NCBI GenBank assembly: GCA_041389885.1
Contig: JAWKRB010000025.1
Coordinates: 60,261-124,260 of the forward strand
DNA from: JAWKRB01 sp041389885
GTDB lineage: Bacteria; Myxococcota_A; Polyangia; Polyangiales; Ga0077539
Direction of reading: 5' to 3'
DNA: 64,000 bases
The position numbers were made by a program, and so were the translations under genes. The notes beneath the pieces are model-generated. The model was not told the DNA's origin. It saw only the letters and a program-made list of their open reading frames with translations, and searched no databases. Position 1 is the first letter of the stretch; each line of letters opens with the position of its first letter. Positions 28,639 through 35,101 of the stretch are shown here, piece after piece.

Positions 28639-31600
28639 ATGGGAGACGGCATTCGATTCGTTCTCGACGGGCGCCCGGTAGAGATTCGCGGCGAGCGCAC
28701 CACGACCACCCTGCTCCAGTGGCTCCGCGCCTCCGGGCGCACCGGGACCAAGGAGGGGTGCGCCGAGGGCGACTGCGGCGCCTGCACCGTGGCCCTGCGC
28801 GAGGTGAACCACGCCGGCGCGCCCCAGTGGCAGGCGGTGAACAGCTGCCTCCTGCTGCTGCCCATGCTCGAAGGCCGCGAGGTGCGCACCGTCGAGGGCA
28901 TCGGCGAAGAGGCCCTGCACCCGGTGCAGTCGGCGATGATCGAGCAGCTCGGCTCGCAGTGCGGCTACTGCACGCCCGGCTTCGTCATGTCGATGTTCGA
29001 GGGCTACCACCGCGACGGGGCGCTCAGCGACGCCGACCTCGCCGACCAGCTCTGCGGCAACCTCTGCCGCTGCACCGGCTATCGACCCATCCGCGACGCG
29101 ATGCGCGGCTGTCTGAAGGCCCGGGACGCCGCGGCCGACGCGCGCTTTCGGCTGCCCCTCGCCGACGAGCAGCCGCTCCCCGCGTCGCGCTACGAGCACC
29201 GCGCGGCGCGCTTCGACCGGCCCGACTCCCTCGACGCCCTGCTGGCGCTGCGGGCGCAGTTCCCCGAGGCCACGCTGGTCGCCGGGGCGACCGAGGTGGC
29301 CGTCGAGGTCAACAAGAAGGCCCGCGCCTTCGCGCACCTGATCTCGACCGAGGGCGTGGCCTCGCTGCGCGCCGTGACCCGCGACGACGACGCGCTGCGC
29401 GTGGGCGGGGCCGCGACCCTCACCGCCGTCGAAGACGCCCTCGGCGACGCGCTCCCCGCGCTGACCAAGATGCTGCGCGTCTTCGCCTCGCGGCAGATTC
29501 GACACCGCGCCACCCTCGCGGGCAACCTCGTCACCGCGTCGCCCATCGGCGACCTCGCGCCCGTGCTCCTCGCCCTCGACGCGACGGTGACGCTCGCCTC
29601 GCGCCGAGGCCGCCGCGAACTGCCCCTCGCCGCGTTCTTCACCGGGTACAGGGCCACCGCGACCGCCGCCGACGAGGTGCTCGAGCGCGTGACGATCCCC
29701 TTGCGCCCCAGCGACTCATCGCTGCGGAGGGTGGTCGAGAGCTACAAGGTGAGCAAGCGCAGGGAGCTCGACATCTCCATCGTCGCCGCGTGCTTTCGCG
29801 TGGACCTCGACGCCGAGGGCGTCGTGCGCGGCGCGGGCGTCGGCCTCGGGGGCGTCGCCGCGACGCCGCTCAAGGTCGCCGCGGCCGAGGCGGCCCTGCT
29901 CGGGCGCCCGTGGACCCGCGAGACCGCCCTCGAGGTCGCCGCGCTGCTCCGCGAGACGGTGCGTCCCATCGACGACGTGCGCGCCGGCGCGGCGTATCGC
30001 AAGGGCTTGTGCGGCAGCCTCTTCGAGAAGTTCTTCTCGGGCGACGCCTCGGCCTCGCAGGACCTCCCCCTGGACTTCGTCGAGTCGACGGCGCCCGCCG
30101 CGAGCGACCCCAGCCGCGCGCTGCGCCACGACAACGCGCGGGAGCACGTCACCGGCGCGGCCCGCTACGTCGACGACACGGGCTCGCGCCGCGGGGCCCT
30201 CACGCTCTGGCCGGTCACCTCGCCGCACGCGCGGGCGAGGATCGTCTCCATCGACGCGCGCGAGGCGCTGGCCCACGAGGGCGTCGTCGCGGTGCTCACG
30301 GCGGCCGACATCCCCGGCGTCAACGACGTCGGCGCTGTGCGCCACGACGAGACGCTCCTCGCCTCGGGGGAGGCGCTCTTTCACGGCCACGCCGTGGCCA
30401 TCGTGGTGGGGACCGACCCGGTGCTCTGCCGCGCGGCCGCCGCGAAGGTCGTGGTCACCTACGAGGCCCTCCCCGCGGTGCTCGGCATCGCCGCGGCGAT
30501 GGAGGCCGAGAGCTACCACACGGGCGCGAGCTGCATCGCGCGGGGCGACGTCGACGCGGCCCTCGCGGGCGCGCCGCACACCCTCGAGGGCGAGATCGAC
30601 ATCGGAGGGCAGGAGCACCTCTACCTTGAGACCCAGGCGGCCTTCGCCGAGGTCGACGAGGACGGCGGCGTCACCGTGCTCTCGTCGACGCAGCACCCGA
30701 GCGAGATCCAGGCGGTGGTCGCGCACGTGCTCGGCCTGCCGCGGGCGAGGGTGGTGGTGCAGTCGCCGCGCATGGGCGGCGGGTTCGGGGGCAAGGAGAC
30801 CCAGGGCAACACCTGGGCGGCGCTCACGGCCCTCGCCGCGGTGAAGACCGGCAGGCCCGTGCGGGTGCAGCTCGACCGCGACGTCGACATGGCGCTCACG
30901 GGCAAGCGGCACCCGATGTTCGCGCGCTACAAGGTGGGCTTCGACGCCGAGGGGATGATCGTGGGCGCCGACGTCTCGCTGGTCTCCGACGGCGGCTGGG
31001 CGCTGGACCTGTCGGAGTCGATCCTCGACCGCGCGCTCTTTCACCTCGACAACGCGTACTTCATCCCCAACGCGCGCTTCGTGGGGCGCGTGGCGCGCAC
31101 GAACACCGTGTCGCACACGGCCTTTCGCGGCTTCGGCGGCCCCCAGGGCATGGTGGTCATCGAAGAGGTCATGGACCGCGTCGCCCGTCGCCTCGGCCTC
31201 GCCCCGGAGCTCGTGCGGGCGCGCAACTTCTACCGCGCCGAGGGCGGGCGAGACACCACGCACTACGGTCAGCCCGTCGAGAACAACCGCCTCCCCGAGG
31301 TGTGGCAGGGCGTGCTCGCGTCGAGCGGCTACGACGCGCGCCGACGCGAGGTCGACGCGTGGAACGCCGCGCACCCGAGGATCAAGCGCGGCCTCGCGGT
31401 GACGCCGGTGAAGTTCGGCATCTCGTTCACCGCGACCTTCTTGAACCAGGCCGGCGCCCTGGTGGTGATCTACCGCGACGGCAGCGTGCAGGTGAACCAC
31501 GGCGGCACCGAGATGGGGCAGGGGCTCCACGCCAAGGTGCTCGGCGTCGCGATGCGCGAGCTGGGCGTGACGGCGGGGAGGCTGCGGATGATGCGCACGC

Positions 31601-32403
31601 AGACCGACAAGGTCCCGAACACCAGCGCGACCGCCGCGTCGGCGGGGGCCGACCTCAACGGCGCCGCCGTGCGCGACGCCTGCGCGAAGCTGCGCGCGCG
31701 CCTCGTCGAGGTCGCCGCGGGGATGCTCCAGCGCCCCGTCGAGGGGATCACCGTGGAGAACGACCTGTTCACCGCCGACGGCGCCTCGGCGCGCTTTGAA
31801 GACGTGGTGGAGCGGGCGTACTTCAGCCAGGTCCCGCTGTCGGCGACCGGCTTCTACCGCACCCCCGGCCTGGCCTGGGACAAGGCCGCGGGCAGGGGAA
31901 AGCCCTTCTATTACTTCGCCTTCGGCGCGGCCGTGACCGAGGTCGAGGTCGACGGGTACAGCGGGATGAAGCGCGTGCTCCGCACCGACATCGTGCACGA
32001 CGTGGGCGACTCGCTGAACCCGTCCATCGACCGCGGACAGGTGGAGGGGGGCTTCGTGCAGGGACTGGGCTGGCTCACTGGCGAGGCCCTCGCCTGGGAC
32101 GCGAAGGGCAGGCTGCTCACCCACAGCGTCAGCACCTACCAGATCCCCGCGATCTCCGACGCGCCGAGGGACCTGCGCGTGACCCTGCTCCCGCACGCCC
32201 CGCAGCCGGGGACCATTCACGGCAGCAAGGCCGTGGGCGAGCCTCCGCTGATGCTCGCGCTCTCGGTGCGCGAGGCGCTCCGCGACGCCGTGGCGGCCTT
32301 CGGCGAGGGCGGCGGAGACGTGCCGCTGGCGTGCCCCGCGACGCACGAGGCGATCTACCACGCCGTGCGCGCGCGCCTCGAGGGCGCCGCGAACTCGGGA
32401 TAG
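28639..32403 (+). CDS. Xanthine dehydrogenase, single-chain (2Fe-2S/FAD/Mo fused)
   Basis: Oxidises hypoxanthine/xanthine to urate, or a related N-heterocycle, with NAD. One 1254-residue chain carries all three parts that bacteria usually split into XdhA and XdhB. First 2Fe-2S: C41, C46, C49 (CAEGDCGAC). Second 2Fe-2S: CGYCTPGF and CGNLCRCTGYRPI. FAD domain: TLAGNLVTASPIGDLAPVLL. Molybdopterin domains: GGQEHLYLETQ, PRMGGGFGGKETQG, TAFRGFGGPQGM, GGTEMGQGLHAKV and HGSKAVGEPPLML with the catalytic Glu region. A canonical XdhC cofactor-insertion gene is not in the window. The exact substrate is uncertain, but the motifs follow xanthine dehydrogenase rather than aldehyde or CO oxidases. Confidence 0.9.
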   Translation: MGDGIRFVLDGRPVEIRGERTTTTLLQWLRASGRTGTKEGCAEGDCGACTVALREVNHAGAPQWQAVNSCLLLLPMLEGREVRTVEGIGEEALHPVQSAMIEQLGSQCGYCTPGFVMSMFEGYHRDGALSDADLADQLCGNLCRCTGYRPIRDAMRGCLKARDAAADARFRLPLADEQPLPASRYEHRAARFDRPDSLDALLALRAQFPEATLVAGATEVAVEVNKKARAFAHLISTEGVASLRAVTRDDDALRVGGAATLTAVEDALGDALPALTKMLRVFASRQIRHRATLAGNLVTASPIGDLAPVLLALDATVTLASRRGRRELPLAAFFTGYRATATAADEVLERVTIPLRPSDSSLRRVVESYKVSKRRELDISIVAACFRVDLDAEGVVRGAGVGLGGVAATPLKVAAAEAALLGRPWTRETALEVAALLRETVRPIDDVRAGAAYRKGLCGSLFEKFFSGDASASQDLPLDFVESTAPAASDPSRALRHDNAREHVTGAARYVDDTGSRRGALTLWPVTSPHARARIVSIDAREALAHEGVVAVLTAADIPGVNDVGAVRHDETLLASGEALFHGHAVAIVVGTDPVLCRAAAAKVVVTYEALPAVLGIAAAMEAESYHTGASCIARGDVDAALAGAPHTLEGEIDIGGQEHLYLETQAAFAEVDEDGGVTVLSSTQHPSEIQAVVAHVLGLPRARVVVQSPRMGGGFGGKETQGNTWAALTALAAVKTGRPVRVQLDRDVDMALTGKRHPMFARYKVGFDAEGMIVGADVSLVSDGGWALDLSESILDRALFHLDNAYFIPNARFVGRVARTNTVSHTAFRGFGGPQGMVVIEEVMDRVARRLGLAPELVRARNFYRAEGGRDTTHYGQPVENNRLPEVWQGVLASSGYDARRREVDAWNAAHPRIKRGLAVTPVKFGISFTATFLNQAGALVVIYRDGSVQVNHGGTEMGQGLHAKVLGVAMRELGVTAGRLRMMRTQTDKVPNTSATAASAGADLNGAAVRDACAKLRARLVEVAAGMLQRPVEGITVENDLFTADGASARFEDVVERAYFSQVPLSATGFYRTPGLAWDKAAGRGKPFYYFAFGAAVTEVEVDGYSGMKRVLRTDIVHDVGDSLNPSIDRGQVEGGFVQGLGWLTGEALAWDAKGRLLTHSVSTYQIPAISDAPRDLRVTLLPHAPQPGTIHGSKAVGEPPLMLALSVREALRDAVAAFGEGGGDVPLACPATHEAIYHAVRARLEGAANSG

Positions 32404-32421
32404 AACTCGAGAGAAGACATC

Positions 32422-32530
32422 AGGGCGGGATGGGAGTCGAACCCATACGCCCACCCCCCGCGATCGCTCGCGGGAGGCGGCGCGCCGCAGTCTTCGAACC
32501 TGCGCGGCCGCCGCGGCCGTGGTCCCGCCC
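32422..32530 (-). tRNA. Long tRNA-Sec-like / allo-tRNA-like gene with CGA anticodon
   Basis: About 109 nt. Acceptor GGGCGGG pairs with CCCGCCC, plus an A-T pair that can extend it to 8 bp (8/4) or belong to the T stem (7/5). The D stem has 5-6 GC pairs (CGGCC/GGCCG) with a tiny loop. T loop TTCGACT is normal. The variable arm is huge, about 9 bp (TCCCGCG...CGCGGGG) on a second 4-bp base. The anticodon loop is TTCGAAG or, with an open G.A pair, nine bases; the central triplet is CGA (32496-32494), not TCA. The discriminator reads T. The shape is tRNA-Sec/allo-tRNA, the triplet is Ser(UCG). Confidence 0.6.
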
Positions 32531-32536
32531 TGAGGG

Positions 32537-32622
32537 CGGAGGAGGCCGGACTCGAACCGGCTGTTCCCATGCGAGAACGGCACCTTAGCGGGGTGCTTGG
32601 CAGACCTGATGCCCTCTCCTCC
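32537..32622 (-). tRNA. tRNA-Ser(GCT), class II, C33
   Basis: 86 nt. Acceptor GGAGGAG/CTCCTCC, discriminator G. Anticodon arm GCACC-CCGCTAA-GGTGC gives GCT, with C instead of T at position 33. Long variable arm (GTTC...GAAC), normal T loop TTCGAGT. Base 8 is A. No encoded CCA. Confidence 0.85.
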
Positions 32623-32730
32623 AGGCGGCGGCGACGGGGTTGCGCTCCGTCGTCGCCGTGAAACCGTCGGTGGCGGTGCGCTGCGCGCAGACGTCGCGCC
32701 CGCGTCCGGGGTTGTCATTCGATCGTCGCG

Positions 32731-32767
32731 GGGGCGCCGCCGCTCGCGTGCGGAGGGGCGGCGCCCC
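32731..32767 (-). terminator. GC-rich inverted repeat downstream of the HNH gene
   Basis: Perfect 11-bp arms GGGGCGCCGCC (32731-32741) and GGCGGCGCCCC (32757-32767) around a 15-nt loop, starting 22 nt after the HNH stop on the minus strand. There is no T-run, so a rho-independent terminator is only a suggestion. Confidence 0.35.
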
Positions 32768-32788
32768 GCGGGTGCAGGGAGGCGGGTC

Positions 32789-33289
32789 TCAGGCCGACCC
32801 GCCGAGGTAGTCGATCCAGCCGGGGTGGGCGCACTCCTGCGGGCTCACCATGGGCATGGAGTTGGGCTTGAAGGGCCTGCGGCGCAGGGGCATCGAGGCC
32901 TGCTCGGGGGTGCGGTCGGCCTTCGCGGCGTTGCAGCGCGCGCAGGCCGCGACGATGTTCGTCCACTCCGTGCGGCCGCCGCGGGCGCGGGGCACGACGT
33001 GGTCGAGGGTGAGGTCGCCGCCGCCGGGCTGCGCGCCGCAGTACTGGCACGCGAAGCCGTCGCGGCGGTAGACGTTCACCCGCGAGAACTTCACCCGGCG
33101 GTCGTGCCGCGCGTAGCGGCGCAGGCGCACCACCGAGGGCTTCTGCACGGCGAGGTTGATGCTTCGAATGACCTCGTCGTAGGCCTCGACGAGCTCGGCC
33201 TTGTCGAGAAAGACGAGGACGAGCGCGCGCTGCCAGGAGATCACCTTCATAGGCTCGAAGGTGGCGTTGAGGAGGAGGGTGCTGGCCAT
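32789..33289 (-). CDS. HNH endonuclease family protein
   Basis: A 166-residue protein with an HNH nuclease domain: RDGFACQYCGAQP (first Cys pair), LTLDHVVPRARGG (the catalytic His), WTNIVAACARCNAAKAD (second Cys pair and Asn). The N-terminal half (TLLLNATFEPMKVISWQRAL) is the conserved leader of the large bacterial family of small HNH proteins, which are common in myxobacterial chromosomes and are not all mobile. The start ATG 33289 has GAGG upstream. It is embedded within the tRNA array in the same orientation, which recalls homing or phage tRNA clusters, but its DNA target is unknown. Confidence 0.88.
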   Translation of the reverse strand: MASTLLLNATFEPMKVISWQRALVLVFLDKAELVEAYDEVIRSINLAVQKPSVVRLRRYARHDRRVKFSRVNVYRRDGFACQYCGAQPGGGDLTLDHVVPRARGGRTEWTNIVAACARCNAAKADRTPEQASMPLRRRPFKPNSMPMVSPQECAHPGWIDYLGGSA

Positions 33290-33321
33290 GGTCGCCTCAT
33301 CGGTGCGCGTGGGTGAGGGGG

Positions 33322-33398
33322 TGCGCCGAGCTGGAGTCGAACCAGCGGCGCGTCGGGGAGGAGGGTCCGTCGACGCGTTCGGCCACGGTGACCGGCGC
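33322..33398 (-). tRNA. tRNA-like sequence without a normal anticodon arm
   Basis: 77 nt. Acceptor GCGCCGG/TCGGCGC (last pair G.T) and T arm GCTGG-TTCGACT-CCAGC are good. No 5-bp stem with a 7-nt loop fits between them. The only strong hairpin is CGCGTCG/CGACGCG, with a 15-nt loop containing CCCTCCTCCC. No anticodon can be assigned. It could be a tRNA pseudogene or a tRNA-like RNA. Confidence 0.45.
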
Positions 33399-33552
33399 AG
33401 GGAGACAGACCGAGGGTTTTCGACGTGTCATCAAGGGAGACCTCCGAGGGATCGATCCGGGGTGTTTGGGGTGTTGGGGTCAGGCGACGGGGCCGCCGGG
33501 TGGGCAGCCCGTCGCGGCGGTGTGCTGCGACGGCTTTACTTTCATGGCACGG
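33399..33552. other. Spacer within the tRNA array
   Basis: No gene or complete tRNA fold found. It contains a G+T-rich stretch near 33455-33482 and a short GC hairpin (ACGGG...CCCGT region around 33487-33512). Open frames here are shadows of tRNA sequence. Confidence 0.5.
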
Positions 33553-33624
33553 TGCCAGGGCGGGGTGTCGAACCCCGTGTCTCCGCGATGTCGACGCGGC
33601 GTCTCGCCGTTTGACCTCCCTGGC
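33553..33624 (-). tRNA. tRNA-Val(GAC), C33
   Basis: 72 nt. Acceptor GCCAGGG/CCCTGGC, discriminator A as in tRNA-Val. Anticodon arm CCGCG-TCGACAT-CGCGG gives GAC with C33 and T38. D stem 3 bp (GTC/GAC). T arm CGGGG-TTCGACA-CCCCG. Base 8 is A, not T. Confidence 0.75.
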
Positions 33625-33633
33625 GATGCAGCG

Positions 33634-33704
33634 GGTGGCGAGGGGGACTTGAACCCCCACTTCCTGGGGCACAACCAGGCGTCCTGCCGTTGGACCATCG
33701 TCAC
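33634..33704 (-). tRNA. tRNA-His(GTG)
   Basis: 71 nt. Acceptor GTGACGA/TCGCCAC with an A.C mismatch at pair 4, discriminator C as in tRNA-His. Anticodon arm CCTGG-TTGTGCC-CCAGG gives GTG. Position 37 is C where a purine is normal. The extra G at -1 is not encoded (T there). D arm GTCC/GGAC and T loop TTCAAGT are normal. Confidence 0.8.
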
Positions 33705-33748
33705 AACAAGGGTTGATAAGTTCCTGATATTTAATGGCTAACGTGGGG
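33705..33748 (-). promoter_or_regulatory. AT-rich promoter-like island upstream of tRNA-His
   Basis: A strikingly AT-rich stretch in a GC-rich region; on the minus strand it contains TTAAATATC and TTATCA. It lies directly 5' of the tRNA-His gene, so an internal promoter of the array is plausible. No exact -35/-10 pair is claimed. Confidence 0.35.
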
Positions 33749-33816
33749 TCGCGGCGGCGGGAGTCGCACCCGCGAGCTGGGGATATGAGCCCCGGCCCTT
33801 CGCTCGAAGCGCCGCG
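33749..33816 (-). tRNA. tRNA-Met(CAT)-like, short D arm, aberrant T loop
   Basis: 68 nt. Acceptor CGCGGCG/CGCCGCG. Anticodon arm GGGG-CTCATAT-CCCC gives CAT; the run of G:C pairs under the loop recalls initiator tRNA. The T arm GCGGG-TGCGACT-CCCGC has G at position 55. The D arm is reduced to a small hairpin CTTC-GAGC-GAAG. Base 8 is C. May be degenerate. Confidence 0.6.
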
Positions 33817-33830
33817 TGGTCGGGCCGTGG

Positions 33831-33902
33831 TCCCCGCCCCCGGAGTCGAACCGGGTCTTTCTCGATAGGAGCGAGACGGTCGATCCGGCAGCCTCGGCGG
33901 GG
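33831..33902 (-). tRNA. tRNA-Arg(CCT)
   Basis: 72 nt. Acceptor CCCCGCC/GGCGGGG, discriminator A. Anticodon arm TCTCG-CTCCTAT-CGAGA gives CCT. T arm CCCGG-TTCGACT-CCGGG. The D stem pairs poorly (GG..CC only) and base 8 is G. Confidence 0.75.
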
Positions 33903-33913
33903 TCTCAAGGGAG

Positions 33914-33986
33914 TGCGCGCGGCGGGATTCGAACCCGCAATCCCGGCATCTCGGGCCGACGTCGTTTCCAGTTAGACTACGCGCGC
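33914..33986 (-). tRNA. Class I tRNA with GAG (Leu) anticodon, C33
   Basis: 73 nt. Acceptor GCGCGCG/CGCGCGC, discriminator A. Regular D arm with T8 and GG. Anticodon arm TCGGC-CCGAGAT-GCCGG gives GAG with C33. T arm GCGGG-TTCGAAT-CCCGC. The variable loop is only 4 nt, whereas bacterial tRNA-Leu are class II with a long arm, so charging by LeuRS is doubtful. Confidence 0.65.
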
Positions 33987-34011
33987 TTCGATAACCGACA
34001 GGGATGAAGGG

Positions 34012-34084
34012 TCAGCGTGGAGGGCTTCGCTCCCCCGGCCTCCTGCTCCCAAGGCAGGCGCTCTCCTGACTGAGCTACACGCTG
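34012..34084 (-). tRNA. tRNA-Pro(TGG) with aberrant T loop
   Basis: 73 nt. Acceptor CAGCGTG/CACGCTG with the C1-G72 pair usual for Pro, discriminator A. The D arm is canonical (TAGCTCAGTCAGGAGAGC). Anticodon arm CCTGC-CTTGGGA-GCAGG gives TGG. The T stem GGGGG/CCCTC closes a loop AGCGAAG instead of TTCGAAT, so T54 and T55 are both lost. Confidence 0.78.
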
Positions 34085-34236
34085 AGAGACGACATCGAGC
34101 CGCCCGCTCTTCCGCTCCTGGCGGGAGGGAGGGGAGGGCCCCCGCGCGCCGAGCGGGAGGAGGATGCTCCCGGGCGCGCAGGGGCCTTCGCGGCGCGGCG
34201 TGGGTCGTCGCCGGGTCGCGGTGGGGCGGGAAAGGG
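34085..34236. other. Spacer within the tRNA array
   Basis: GC-rich 152 nt with several inverted GC tracts (for example GCGCGCC near 34148-34180). I see no tRNA fold, gene or promoter in it. Confidence 0.5.
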
Positions 34237-34324
34237 TGGACGGTGGAGGATTTGCACCTCCAACCCCTCGGAGAGGGCGAACGGGTTACAGCCGCCGGGG
34301 CGCGCTCATGCCACGAGACCGTCC
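34237..34324 (-). tRNA. tRNA-Tyr(GTA), class II, aberrant T loop
   Basis: 88 nt. Acceptor GGACGGT/ACCGTCC, discriminator A. Anticodon arm GGCGG-CTGTAAC-CCGTT (two G.T pairs) gives GTA. Long variable arm CCCTC-TCC-GAGGG. T arm GGAGG-TGCAAAT-CCTCC has G55 in place of T55. Base 8 is C. Confidence 0.78.
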
Positions 34325-34477
34325 GGGTGAAGCGGGGCGCTCCGCGGCGCCTGGCGGCGTCGAGGAGGCTTCCCCGCGGGGTGGAGACGCCGCCGGGTGC
34401 TGCCCCCGGGAGGCGAGGGTTGCAGCCTCGCCGCCGCGCTGGCGAACGGCGTCATGGGTTGATGCAAGAGGGGGAGA
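34325..34477. other. Spacer within the tRNA array
   Basis: 153 nt, GC-rich. It contains a hairpin GGCGAGG-GTTGCAG-CCTCGCC (about 34411-34431), possibly a processing or terminator structure. No gene seen. Confidence 0.45.
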
Positions 34478-34550
34478 TAGGCAGAGGGGGAATCGCACCC
34501 CCGATCTCTCGGGTATCGGCCGAGCGTCCTGACTGCTGGACCATCTGCCT
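34478..34550 (-). tRNA. tRNA-Ile(GAT), C33, aberrant D and T loops
   Basis: 73 nt. Acceptor AGGCAGA/TCTGCCT, discriminator A. Anticodon arm CTCGG-CCGATAC-CCGAG gives GAT with C33. D arm GTCC-AGCAGTCA-GGAC lacks the G18-G19 pair. T arm GGGGG-TGCGATT-CCCCC has G55. Both halves of the usual D-loop/T-loop kiss are therefore altered. Confidence 0.75.
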
Positions 34551-34571
34551 GACGAGGCGACGAGAAGGCGT

Positions 34572-34642
34572 TGGAATCAGAGGGACTTGAACCCCCATCC
34601 CCGGCGTGCGGAGCCGGTGTCCTCCCGTTGGACGATGATCCC
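34572..34642 (-). tRNA. tRNA-Ala(CGC), C33
   Basis: 71 nt. Acceptor GGGATCA/TGATTCC contains G3.U70, the alanine identity pair, and discriminator A. Anticodon arm CCGGC-TCCGCAC-GCCGG gives CGC with C33. D arm GTCC/GGAC and T loop TTCAAGT are normal. The G3.U70 pair confirms the reading of the anticodon and hence the C33. Confidence 0.82.
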
Positions 34643-34668
34643 GAAGAAGGCGACACGCGAGAACGCGG

Positions 34669-34742
34669 CAGGGACCCCCGGAGTCGAACCGAGACCTCCT
34701 GGTCTTCAGCCAGGCGCGCACACCCGCTTACGCGAGATCCCC
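34669..34742 (-). tRNA. tRNA-Phe(GAA)
   Basis: 74 nt. Acceptor GGGGATC/GGTCCCT with G.T at pair 1 and T.G at pair 6; the discriminator reads G rather than the usual A. Anticodon arm CCTGG-CTGAAGA-CCAGG gives GAA. T arm CTCGG-TTCGACT-CCGGG. Confidence 0.8.
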
Positions 34743-34763
34743 ATGAAGGCCGTCAAGGTAGAG

Positions 34764-34834
34764 CGTCCGCCCGTGGAATCGAACCACGCCCTCCGGGTTC
34801 GTAGCCCAGCGGTCTTCCAACAGCCTCGGCGGAC
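34764..34834 (-). tRNA. tRNA-Arg(ACG)
   Basis: 71 nt. Acceptor GTCCGCC/GGCGGAC, discriminator G. Anticodon arm CTGGG-CTACGAA-CCCGG gives ACG (A34 normally edited to inosine by TadA). T arm CGTGG-TTCGATT-CCACG. Weak D stem and G8, as in the other Arg gene of the array. Confidence 0.85.
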
Positions 34835-34853
34835 ACGGATAAGGTAACGAGAG

Positions 34854-34926
34854 CAGCGCCGGAGGGAGTCGAACCCTCGTCTGTTGGTCGAGAGCCAACC
34901 GTCCTCACGCGTTAGACGACGGCGCC
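34854..34926 (-). tRNA. tRNA-Glu(CTC)
   Basis: 73 nt. Acceptor GGCGCCG/CGGCGCT (G1.U72), discriminator G. Anticodon arm GTTGG-CTCTCGA-CCAAC gives CTC. D arm GTCT...GGAC, T arm GAGGG-TTCGACT-CCCTC. Confidence 0.88.
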
Positions 34927-34936
34927 GTAGACAAAG

Positions 34937-35009
34937 CAGCCCTGACGGGAGTCGAACCCGTGTCCGCGGATTGAAAGGCCGCGATCCTGTACCGTTGGAC
35001 GACAGGGCC
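34937..35009 (-). tRNA. tRNA-Glu(TTC)
   Basis: 73 nt. Acceptor GGCCCTG/CAGGGCT (again G1.U72), discriminator G. Anticodon arm GCGGC-CTTTCAA-TCCGC (last pair C.T mismatch) gives TTC. T arm ACGGG-TTCGACT-CCCGT. Confidence 0.85.
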
Positions 35010-35024
35010 ATATGCGAGGCGAGG

Positions 35025-35096
35025 CGGTCCCGACGGGAATCGAACCCGTGTTTGCCGATCGACAATCGGCCGTCCTGACCGCTGGACGACGGGACC
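35025..35096 (-). tRNA. tRNA-Asp(GTC)
   Basis: 72 nt. Acceptor GGTCCCG/CGGGACC, discriminator G. Anticodon arm GCCGA-TTGTCGA-TCGGC gives GTC. D arm GTCC/GGAC, T arm ACGGG-TTCGATT-CCCGT. Fully canonical. Confidence 0.92.
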
Positions 35097-35101
35097 CGAG
35101 A

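Noticed and set aside
32422..32530. Standard tRNA-Sec (anticodon TCA)
   Set aside because: The loop reads TTCGAAG; no TCA triplet is in the loop, so it is reported only as Sec-like.
29716..32718. A 1000-codon antisense frame to xanthine dehydrogenase
   Set aside because: Antisense shadow; the plus strand has every XDH motif.
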